From UBA8437 sp003445035 (lineage in GTDB: Bacteria; Planctomycetota; Planctomycetia; Planctomycetales; Planctomycetaceae), in NCBI GenBank assembly GCA_937901285.1, contig CALCHI010000056.1:1-21807 (forward strand): a stretch of 21,807 bases of DNA. The letters run 5' to 3'. Under the pieces are notes generated by a model. The model saw only the letters and a program-made list of their open reading frames with translations, made no database searches and had not been told where the DNA came from. Positions within the stretch are counted from its first letter, which is position 1; each line of letters begins with the position of its first letter. This document shows positions 1-6,340 of the stretch, piece by piece. A program made the position numbers and the translations under genes.

Positions 1-46
1 CGGCGAACGGCCTCGGATTTTTCGGAAGAAGTAAGGACTCAGCCAG

Positions 47-1429
47 ATGTCATTCGACAATCGAATTCGCTCGGCGGTGCTCGGGTTGGTGCTGTCGGGA
101 TGGCTTTCAACGGTCGATCCCGTGTTGGCCCAGGAGAACCAGGCGATCGCAACGAAGCTGTCGGTCGATGAGGTCGTGAAGATCAAGAACGACGACGACT
201 GGGTTGTCGTCGATGCCCGGGCGACGGACGCTTTCAACGGCTGGCCGCTGGGGGGTGCCAAGCGAGGTGGACACATTCCCGGTGCGGTCGACTTTTCGGC
301 CGGTTGGCTTGCTGGGGAACAAAAGGGAAGGACCGAAAGGCTGGCGGCCGCACTTCGCACGAAGGGCATCGACCGCGACAAGCACATCGTGCTGTACAGT
401 CTGGTCGAGCGTGATCGTCGACGCCTGGCCGCCCATCTTCGGCAAGCGGGTTTCCGCAAGCTCCATTGGTTCGATTTCAAGAGCTGGGTCGCGGACAGGA
501 ACCGGCCGTTGGTGCGGTACAAGAACTTCCACCTGCTGGTGCCGGCTTCGATCGTGAAGCGGCTCCTGGAAGGGCAGTTGCCCGAGACGTTTGAGGCCGC
601 AAAACGGGTCAAGTTCGTCGAAGTCAGTTGGGGTGGAGAGGGCGCGTCCTACTCGAAGGGGCATGTTCCCCGTAGCTTCCATGTCAACACGGACCACTTC
701 GAACCACCACCTCAATGGAAACTCGGTAGTCCTGCGATTCTCAATCGGTTCGCGACACGATACGGGTTCCAGTCAGACGACACGGTTGTCCTTTCCGGCA
801 AGGACCCGACGGCCTGTTATCGCCTGGCGATCGTATTGCGGTACATGGGCATCGCCGATGTCCGGGTGCTCAATGGGGGGTTCGCCGCCTGGGCGTCTGC
901 CGGCTACCGCGTCGACACCGCGAGTCACTCTCCTCCCAAGGCGGGGTCGTTCGGCGTGGCAATCCCCAGGCGACCGAAGTTGATTGCCGGTGTGAGGCAA
1001 GTGAAGGCCGGACTTGGCAAGCCCGGCGAGTTCGTGCTGGTCGACACGCGGACCTGGGCGGAGTTCACCGGCAAGACGTCCGGCTACAAGTACCATTTCC
1101 GCAAGGGACGAATTCCCGGTTCGACATACGGTCAGGCCGGGTTCACCGGCGCGAACTCGCTGACGCCCTACCGCAACATCGACAACACGATGCGAAATGC
1201 CGACGAGATCCTGGCGCTCTGGAAACGGGCGGGAATCCGCACCGACAAGCATCTCTCGTTCATGTGTGGTGGCGGATGGCGGGCGGCCGAAGTGCTGACC
1301 TTTGCCCGGGTGATGGGCCTGCCGAACACTTCGCTGTTCAGCGACGGCTGGATTGGGTGGAGCAACGACAGGAAAAATCCCATCGAAACCGGTGTCGTCC
1401 CGAAAACCCCGAAGCCGTCAAGTCCCTGA
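47..1429 (+). CDS. Secreted triple-rhodanese (sulfurtransferase-like) protein
   Basis: This 460-aa protein starts with a Sec-type signal peptide (residues 1-28, ending VLA-QE) and should act in the periplasm or outside. Three rhodanese-like repeats follow, at about 37-152, 162-290 and 310-448. Each has the family's V-D-x-R or equivalent strand and a G-H/R-I/V-P-G/R-S/A motif (GGHIPGA, KGHVPRS, KGRIPGS). Rhodanese enzymes carry a persulfide on a loop cysteine. Only repeat 3 keeps it (CGGGWR, Cys407). In repeat 1 the equivalent loop reads LYSLVERDR, and in repeat 2 it reads VLSGKDPT with serine at the cysteine position, so these two are probably structural. Thiosulfate sulfurtransferases usually have two repeats, so three is long. 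The ATG at 47 is preceded by AAGGA at 33-37 with good spacing. The physiological sulfur donor and acceptor cannot be read from the sequence. Confidence 0.88.
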   Translation: MSFDNRIRSAVLGLVLSGWLSTVDPVLAQENQAIATKLSVDEVVKIKNDDDWVVVDARATDAFNGWPLGGAKRGGHIPGAVDFSAGWLAGEQKGRTERLAAALRTKGIDRDKHIVLYSLVERDRRRLAAHLRQAGFRKLHWFDFKSWVADRNRPLVRYKNFHLLVPASIVKRLLEGQLPETFEAAKRVKFVEVSWGGEGASYSKGHVPRSFHVNTDHFEPPPQWKLGSPAILNRFATRYGFQSDDTVVLSGKDPTACYRLAIVLRYMGIADVRVLNGGFAAWASAGYRVDTASHSPPKAGSFGVAIPRRPKLIAGVRQVKAGLGKPGEFVLVDTRTWAEFTGKTSGYKYHFRKGRIPGSTYGQAGFTGANSLTPYRNIDNTMRNADEILALWKRAGIRTDKHLSFMCGGGWRAAEVLTFARVMGLPNTSLFSDGWIGWSNDRKNPIETGVVPKTPKPSSP

Positions 1430-1464
1430 GCTGTGGATTGACGATCGGTCGTCCCCACATGGCT

Positions 1465-1488
1465 GCCGGGGAACGTGAATGCCCCGGC
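1465..1488. terminator. GC hairpin between convergent genes, candidate bidirectional terminator
   Basis: GCCGGGG at 1465-1471 and CCCCGGC at 1482-1488 are perfect inverted copies, giving a 7-bp GC stem with a 10-nt loop. It lies in the 75-base gap between two genes that end facing each other (1429 and 1505). There is no T-run on either side, so it is not a classical intrinsic terminator. The position is what supports the call. Confidence 0.35.
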
Positions 1489-1504
1489 CGGGATTGGCCT
1501 CGTG

Positions 1505-2344
1505 TCAACGGTTGTCGCCGCCGGGTTCTTCGCGGCGTTCGTCCGGCAACAGGTCTCGGGTGAGGTTGCGGTAGTGTTCTTGCGGGTTGATCAGTGCGGT
1601 TTCGGACAACAGGCCGTAAGACCGGGTGCTGTCGACAACCTGGTCCCAGCCCGCTGCCTGGGCGAAATCGTAGGCCTGCAGCCCCTTCCGGATCCGTTCG
1701 TCGGTGTCGTAGAAGTTCCGGAACCACAGGAAACGGCACCACGGAAAGAACGAAAAGCGGACGACCGGCCGCATGCACAGGGCCCGCATGAAGCGGCAGT
1801 CAAACGACTCGATGGCGTCTTTCACTCCGGGTGCCACAGTAAGTTCCTGTTCCCAGAGGAAGGATTGCTGAAAGACGTTTCGCTGTTCGTCTGGGGTCAT
1901 CGAGTGCCCGACCTCACGGCATTCGTGGACCTGGTTGAGTTCGGCCAGCAGGTCGGGATGAACGAACTGGTCGGCACCCGGTTCGCGTCCCAGCCGTTTG
2001 CTGAAGTGGTAGTTGGTGTACGTGTCGATACAGACCGACCGGTTGATCCTGCGGAAGTCCTCGGCGAAGGACTGCAACAGGCCGAGTCGGAAGGCACGTT
2101 CCCGTGAGTTGTAGAAGTAGCGTTTGCCGATCAGCCGTCCCAGGCGTCCGCCGACCTCGAAGAAACTGAAGGCCCACAGTGCTCCGTGGACGGCCATCTG
2201 GGGGAACGTGTGGTTGCGTCCGGAGTCGAGGAAGATCTCGTGGAGCACGGCCGCTCGCCGGGGGATGTCCAACAGGTCGCCAGCCAGCAGAGTGGCCTCG
2301 GCCTGGATTTCCGAATACGTGGTGGAAAGATCTTGTGCGGTCAT
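1505..2344 (-). CDS. Unrecognised conserved-looking soluble protein
   Basis: I do not recognise this 279-aa protein. It has no signal peptide and no clear membrane segment, so it is probably cytoplasmic. It is rich in aromatic residues and arginine, with patches such as WAFSFFEVGG and RFSFFPWCRFLWFRNFYD, and several Cys and His residues (for example HECREVGH and FDCRFMRALCM). I see no classical nucleotide-binding or catalytic motif. Reading is mostly helical by eye. The frame is open further upstream to an ATG at 2374, but ATG 2344 has a GGAG ribosome site five bases away (CTGGAGACCCG before ATG), so I chose it. It is divergent from the small membrane-protein genes, with a shared intergenic region holding a promoter-like element and inverted repeat. 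It converges on the rhodanese gene at its 3' end. Confidence 0.7.
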   Translation of the reverse strand: MTAQDLSTTYSEIQAEATLLAGDLLDIPRRAAVLHEIFLDSGRNHTFPQMAVHGALWAFSFFEVGGRLGRLIGKRYFYNSRERAFRLGLLQSFAEDFRRINRSVCIDTYTNYHFSKRLGREPGADQFVHPDLLAELNQVHECREVGHSMTPDEQRNVFQQSFLWEQELTVAPGVKDAIESFDCRFMRALCMRPVVRFSFFPWCRFLWFRNFYDTDERIRKGLQAYDFAQAAGWDQVVDSTRSYGLLSETALINPQEHYRNLTRDLLPDERREEPGGDNR

Positions 2345-2401
2345 CGGGTCTCCAGAGAGCCGGACGAGCGGCAATTCATCATCGCGGCGGCGTCAGGAGC
2401 T

Positions 2402-2431
2402 TTGGCACGCCGAAGGATGCCATGATATTGT
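2402..2431 (+). promoter_or_regulatory. Sigma70-like promoter for the small membrane-protein pair
   Basis: TTGGCA at 2402-2407 (five of six to TTGACA) and TATTGT at 2426-2431 are separated by 18 bases. A TG one base before the -10 (2423-2424) gives an extended -10. Transcription would start near 2438. That makes ATG 2433 unlikely as the start codon of the downstream gene and favours ATG 2475. Not tested; based on consensus matching alone. Confidence 0.45.
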
Positions 2432-2440
2432 CATGGCATC
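2416..2440. promoter_or_regulatory. Perfect 10-bp-arm inverted repeat over the -10 box, candidate operator
   Basis: GATGCCATGA at 2416-2425 and TCATGGCATC at 2431-2440 are exact reverse complements around the 5-base centre TATTG. The repeat covers the proposed -10 box and start site, which is where a repressor would occlude RNA polymerase. It lies between two divergent genes, so it could also affect the gene reading left from 2344. Arms this long are unlikely by chance in the small amount of intergenic DNA here. The binding protein is unknown. Confidence 0.5.
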
Positions 2441-2474
2441 AATCCGATGGGAAGTGCCGCACCCGCGAAAGCGG

Positions 2475-2834
2475 ATGCGGCGGGGTGTGGTGGTCATCGA
2501 TCTGAAGTTCCTACGTGTGCTGCGGCTGGTGAGCAGGATCGAGGGGGTCTCCACGCTCGTGTTGTTCGGGATTGCCATGCCGTTGAAATACCTCGCCGGC
2601 ATGCCGCGGGCGGTCACGGTGGTGGGCTCGATCCACGGGGCCTTGTTCGTCGGCCTGGTCGCGATGTTCGTGGTCGCGGTCGGGAGAGTCCCGATTTCGT
2701 TGCGGGTCGCGCTGACGGGGATGCTGGCCGCGGTGTTTCCCTTCGGTCCGTTCTGGTTCGACCGTCGCCTGGCGGGGGTGGCGATGGAATCACCTCAGGA
2801 GGCCGACACGGTCGAGACGAATGGTCGATTGTGA
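2475..2834 (+). CDS. DUF3817-type small integral membrane protein
   Basis: This protein of about 119 aa has roughly three hydrophobic helices: around VSTLVLFGIAMPLKYLAGM, GALFVGLVAMFVVAVG, and ALTGMLAAVFPFGPFWF. The first helix follows a short LRLVSRIEGVSTLVLF stretch. This R-x-x-x-x-E-G-x-S/T signature, the S-I-H-G-A-L motif before helix 2 and the P-F-G-P-F-W-F-D motif at the end are typical of the DUF3817 (YdzA-like) family, whose function is not established. The start is uncertain. ATG 2433 is in frame but lies inside the inverted repeat and upstream of the predicted transcription start, so ATG 2475 is preferred; neither has a strong ribosome site. The 3' end overlaps the next gene's first ATG by 14 bases, which suggests translational coupling. 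Confidence 0.7.
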   Translation: MRRGVVVIDLKFLRVLRLVSRIEGVSTLVLFGIAMPLKYLAGMPRAVTVVGSIHGALFVGLVAMFVVAVGRVPISLRVALTGMLAAVFPFGPFWFDRRLAGVAMESPQEADTVETNGRL

Positions 2835-3564
2835 GGGGATGAGCCGCAGGCGGTCCGACGTGGTATTCAACCGGAAAACAGTGCTGGAGCTTGCGGGCCT
2901 GTTGCTCGTCGGCGTGGTGCTGTTCCTGGCAACCGGTCATCCGTGGTTGGGCGTCGTGTTGCCGTCGCTGCGAGCCGGCTGGCGGTCGCTGCGGACCGCG
3001 GCCTGGGTGTTCGCTGCCGATCCGGATCGGAGACGGGCGGTGGTCGGCGGCGTGTTTTGCTTGGCCCTGGGTTGCTGGAAGGTCGCGGCGATGTCGGCCA
3101 CGACGGTTCTGGTCATGGTGGTTGTTGCGAAGGCCACGGGCCAACTGCCGCGGATGGAGCGATTTGCGGCGGTCATGATCACGCTGACCGGCGGTATCGT
3201 CCTGACCTCACTGATCGGGCTGCTGGCTACGATCGGGGCCAGGGCGGCGCGGATTCGACTGTGGATTCACCCCGCGTTGCCCGAGATTCTCGGCGACGTG
3301 CTGAAGGGGGGCGACAGTGGGACCGTGCCACCCGGATTCAACCACGCGATTTTTGTGCTGATCACCTCGCTGGCCACTCCCGCCCTGGCCTCTGCCGGGT
3401 ACATACTGATTCAGCCGGGCAGTGTCCTGCGGGCGATGCTGGTTTTCGGTCTGATGGTGGTGTTGGTCATCGTGTCGTATGGCTTTCTCGCCCGTCGGAT
3501 CATCGCGGACCACCCTTCCCAATGCTGGGGACGTCTCCGGGAGGCGGAAGACGGCGATCCGTGA
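2821..3564 (+). CDS. Multi-pass membrane protein of unknown function
   Basis: This 247-aa protein has about five or six hydrophobic stretches: near residues 21-42, two close together at 73-104, 118-143, 180-202 and 208-229. Arginine-rich loops lie between them, for example SLRAGWRSLR and ADPDRRR. I recognise no enzyme motif or transporter signature. The family name is unknown to me. It starts inside the end of the DUF3817 gene at ATG 2821. A second ATG at 2839 would remove the overlap, but its only purine-rich sequence (GAGGGG) sits directly against the start codon, which is too close. The two genes very probably share a transcript and both act in a membrane. The gene converges with the next one, leaving only 14 bases between stop codons. 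Confidence 0.62.
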   Translation: MVDCEGMSRRRSDVVFNRKTVLELAGLLLVGVVLFLATGHPWLGVVLPSLRAGWRSLRTAAWVFAADPDRRRAVVGGVFCLALGCWKVAAMSATTVLVMVVVAKATGQLPRMERFAAVMITLTGGIVLTSLIGLLATIGARAARIRLWIHPALPEILGDVLKGGDSGTVPPGFNHAIFVLITSLATPALASAGYILIQPGSVLRAMLVFGLMVVLVIVSYGFLARRIIADHPSQCWGRLREAEDGDP

Positions 3565-3578
3565 ATTGTTGCGGAGCC

Positions 3579-4799
3579 TCAACGGCCCGAATTGTCGATA
3601 CCCCGCGGTTCGGGTATCGCGTCGGTGACCAGTTTCCAACTCGCCCCGTTCTCTCGCATGGCCTTGAACGCGCGCGGCTTGTAGGCGAATTCGAGTTCGG
3701 GCGTGGGCAATGTTCGACCGGGATGGACGGCGGCGTGCATCATTGCGTCGGTCAAGCCTGTGGTCATCAGTGTCCGTTCGAGCGGGTAGGGTGACCGGCC
3801 GTTGCGGAAGTGGTCCTGGATCGAATGGACCAGGGCCTTGAACAGGTTCCTGTTGTTCCAGGGGCCGACGTTCAGTGCGGTGCTCAGTGGCCGCCGCTCG
3901 CCCTTCAGGCGGCAGGCGAAGTTCCATCGGGTGTCGTTCTTGCCGATGTTGAGCATGGTGGCCTTCAGGCCGTCGGCGTACTGGATCAACAGCCCGTCGG
4001 ATGTGACCCGGGATTCGCCGGGCACCTGCTGGATGGACCTGGGCAATTTGCCGAGGTCGGCTCGCATGGCCGCTTCGGCGAGCTTCAGCGACCACCGCCC
4101 CTGCCTGGCAGCGTTCCACAGTTGTCGGCCACGCAGGTACTCGACGCTGACGATCCCGGTTTCTCCGCCGGCCCGTGCTTCGACAAATGACTGCAGGACC
4201 TCCAGGGCGTGGAACCCGTAGGCTTCCAGTGGCCCTCCGTGTATCGAGACCGCTTCGGTGATCCGGGCCCCGCGGGGGAGTTCGACCGCCGGCCGTCGCT
4301 GGGCAAGTGGACAGGAACTGCCGGCCATCAGCGGGATCCCCAGTTGTGCGGCCGTCTCGAACATCTGCCTGGCCCAGTCGAACCGGTAGCAGAGGTGCTT
4401 GTCGTTGAAGACGGGGACAGCGCGGCCGCTGTCCTCGATCACGCGGGCGATCTCGTCGAAGAACCGCTTGCGGGGGTATCGCTTCTGACCGATCCGGTTG
4501 AACGAGTATGTGCCGTGTTCGCCGATCGACAGCACGGCATCGACGGCCAATCGCTTTCCGCCCTGGCACAGGGCCTTGGCGATGGTCGGCTGGATCTTGA
4601 TCCCGTAGTCGCGGGCCACCCCCCTCGCCATATCAACCTTGGGGAACTGGTCGACATACATCGACACCACGCGGAATTCCTTGCGGGGATCCACGCGGCG
4701 TCCGCAGAAGAAGTACGGCTCGAGGAAATTCTCGAGGATCACGTTGGCGTGAGACCGGTGCCGGAAGCAGGTCAGGATGGCGGCGATCTTGATGGGCAT
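3579..4799 (-). CDS. Conserved protein with Rossmann-like N-terminus, Gfo/Idh-associated type
   Basis: This 406-aa protein has no signal peptide. It begins with a beta-strand stretch (IKIAAILTCFRHRSHANVI) and then has conserved-looking blocks: VVSMYVDQFP (44-53), VLSIGEHGTY (89-98), VFNDKHLCYRF (130-140), PLMAGSS (156-162), EAYGFHALE (192-200) and GGETGI (211-216). From memory these blocks belong to an uncharacterised family of planctomycetes, Verrucomicrobia and acidobacteria whose members are often found near Gfo/Idh-type sugar oxidoreductases. A full G-x-G-x-x-G dinucleotide motif is not visible, so oxidoreductase activity is unproven. The ATG at 4799 has no clear ribosome site. The gene is divergent from the sialidase-like gene across a 164-base gap. 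Confidence 0.65.
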   Translation of the reverse strand: MPIKIAAILTCFRHRSHANVILENFLEPYFFCGRRVDPRKEFRVVSMYVDQFPKVDMARGVARDYGIKIQPTIAKALCQGGKRLAVDAVLSIGEHGTYSFNRIGQKRYPRKRFFDEIARVIEDSGRAVPVFNDKHLCYRFDWARQMFETAAQLGIPLMAGSSCPLAQRRPAVELPRGARITEAVSIHGGPLEAYGFHALEVLQSFVEARAGGETGIVSVEYLRGRQLWNAARQGRWSLKLAEAAMRADLGKLPRSIQQVPGESRVTSDGLLIQYADGLKATMLNIGKNDTRWNFACRLKGERRPLSTALNVGPWNNRNLFKALVHSIQDHFRNGRSPYPLERTLMTTGLTDAMMHAAVHPGRTLPTPELEFAYKPRAFKAMRENGASWKLVTDAIPEPRGIDNSGR

Positions 4800-4887
4800 G
4801 GATTCGAAGCCTGAGTTGAGGCGAGATGGTCAAGCAATGTCGTGCCGAGGTGAGTCCGTCACGTGGTACCGACGTGCATCGTCTCGT

Positions 4888-4897
4888 CCACGCGTGG
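4888..4897. promoter_or_regulatory. 10-bp palindrome in divergent intergenic region
   Basis: CCACGCGTGG reads the same on both strands. It lies about 25 bases upstream of a TAGACT -10-like hexamer (4920-4925) that precedes the sialidase-like gene. I could not find a -35 at proper spacing; GTGACA at 4900-4905 leaves only 14 bases. A 10-bp palindrome is expected about once per thousand bases by chance, so this is a weak operator candidate. Confidence 0.2.
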
Positions 4898-4963
4898 TGG
4901 TGACAACCGCGCAGCAAGTTAGACTGGTCTTCGGACTCCCTGACGACCTGGAGCACGAATCGC

Positions 4964-6253
4964 ATGAGAGATCAGTCTTTTCGGAATGTCATGGTGGGTG
5001 CAGCGTTGCTGGCCGCCACGGTTGCAACACCGGTTGTGGGAGCGGACGGCTGGAAGGTTGAGGTCGATATCCTGCATGGAGCGACCTACGAGGGGAAATA
5101 CGGTGGTTTTAGCAAGGGGCACGTCCACGTCGACAGGAATGACCGGTTGTGGCTGCCGATTCAGGTGTATTTTCCCGACGAGGAGGCCAACACCGATGCC
5201 TACGCGCCGCGGGTGTCATCGATCGTGATGATCTCAGACGACCGGGGACGCACCTGGTCCATCACGAAACAGAAGTCCCCGGCCCTGGCCCGCAACCGGG
5301 TGAAGTTGCCCGGCGGGGTGATCATGGAATTGGGCAGTAGTGGCTATATTCGGTATCCGCGGACCGAGATCAAGTCCTTGCAGAAGCAGGGGTTTCATGT
5401 CTGGGACCTCGGGGCCAAGAACGGCTACTGCGCGATCAACTATGAACTGTGGCAGAAGACGTCGACCGACGGGGGCAAGACATGGCAGAAACGTGAGATC
5501 CACAAGCAATTGCCGTTCTTTGCTTACTTCGTGGGCCGCGGGCCACTCAGACGCCTCGACGACGGGTCGCTGGTCTTCCTGGCCTATGGATTCGGCAAGG
5601 AAGACCGGTCGGTGGATCCCAAGACCAAGGGGGTCGGTTTGGCGCTGGGACGTAGCCACGTCTATTGCGTACGATCCGACGATGGGGGCAAGACGTGGTC
5701 GGCGGTGCGGGCCGCTGATGGATCGCTGTCGCCGTTGGCCACCGGATTCTCGGAGACCTTTCCGGTGATCGACGGCAACGGGCAGATCTTTTTGATGATC
5801 CGGACCGGGCTGGCCAGTCCGGCGTACTCCGTGTCGTCGAAGGACGGTGGCCGCACGTGGTCGAAGGTCAGTAAAACTCCGATCAACGCCAAGCATCCGC
5901 TTCCCTGGAAACTCTCCGATGGGACTCTCGTCTGTTCGTACCAGCGACGGGGGGCGGCACCGTTTGGGGTACGCGCCCGGTTCACCACGAACTTGGGTAA
6001 GACGTGGGGCGAGGAGATCGTGTTGCGAGACGATGTGTCTATCTCCAATGCGCTGGCCGAGGCCAACACCGTGCAGTTCTCCGACGGGACGCTTTTCACC
6101 GCGTTCCAGGCCGTCAAGATTGATGACCGGGGACGTGTGCAGCCGTATATCGCCGGCTGCCACTGGACGCGGAACTATCGTGGGACGTTCGCGCCGCGTT
6201 TGCCGGTTCCGCCGCGGCAGAAGAAGATCAATTCGAAGAAGGCCAATCCCTAG
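4964..6253 (+). CDS. Secreted BNR/Asp-box sialidase-like protein
   Basis: This 429-aa protein has a signal peptide (1-27, cleaving near VVGA-DG). The rest is a six-bladed sialidase-type beta-propeller. Five Asp boxes (S/T-x-D-x-G-x-x-W or close) are visible: SDDRGRTW (91-98), STDGGKTW (167-174), SDDGGKTW (238-245), SKDGGRTW (292-299) and a degenerate TTNLGKTW (341-348). Asp boxes are structural, so they fix the fold but not the substrate. True exo-sialidases need an arginine triad, Glu/Tyr nucleophile pair and acid Asp, which I cannot assign by eye. An N-terminal F/Y-R-I-P motif is absent. Planctomycetes hold many such proteins annotated as sialidase or neuraminidase without proof. The start is supported by GGAG at 4950-4953. 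It begins a co-directional block of four exported proteins. Confidence 0.85.
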   Translation: MRDQSFRNVMVGAALLAATVATPVVGADGWKVEVDILHGATYEGKYGGFSKGHVHVDRNDRLWLPIQVYFPDEEANTDAYAPRVSSIVMISDDRGRTWSITKQKSPALARNRVKLPGGVIMELGSSGYIRYPRTEIKSLQKQGFHVWDLGAKNGYCAINYELWQKTSTDGGKTWQKREIHKQLPFFAYFVGRGPLRRLDDGSLVFLAYGFGKEDRSVDPKTKGVGLALGRSHVYCVRSDDGGKTWSAVRAADGSLSPLATGFSETFPVIDGNGQIFLMIRTGLASPAYSVSSKDGGRTWSKVSKTPINAKHPLPWKLSDGTLVCSYQRRGAAPFGVRARFTTNLGKTWGEEIVLRDDVSISNALAEANTVQFSDGTLFTAFQAVKIDDRGRVQPYIAGCHWTRNYRGTFAPRLPVPPRQKKINSKKANP

Positions 6254-6301
6254 GTGGCCGGTTCCATTCGTCCTGGCCTGTGCCGATGTGCTCGCGCGGT
6301 T

Positions 6302-6310
6302 TGCTAGAAT
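6302..6310 (+). promoter_or_regulatory. Extended -10 element upstream of the PSCyt/DUF1553 gene
   Basis: TGCTAGAAT matches the extended -10 pattern TG-n-TATAAT at all but one position (G for T). It lies 31 bases before ATG 6341 in the 87-base gap after the sialidase-like gene. No good -35 is visible, as expected for an extended -10 promoter. It suggests the DUF1553/DUF1501 pair has its own promoter. Confidence 0.4.
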
Positions 6311-6340
6311 ACGAGTGCGAGGTTCTGCAGGCTTTTCCCA

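Noticed and set aside
3208..4569. Open frame of 453 codons on the minus strand overlapping 3579-4799 in another frame
   Set aside because: Arg/Pro-rich shadow; the overlapping 406-aa frame has coherent conserved blocks.
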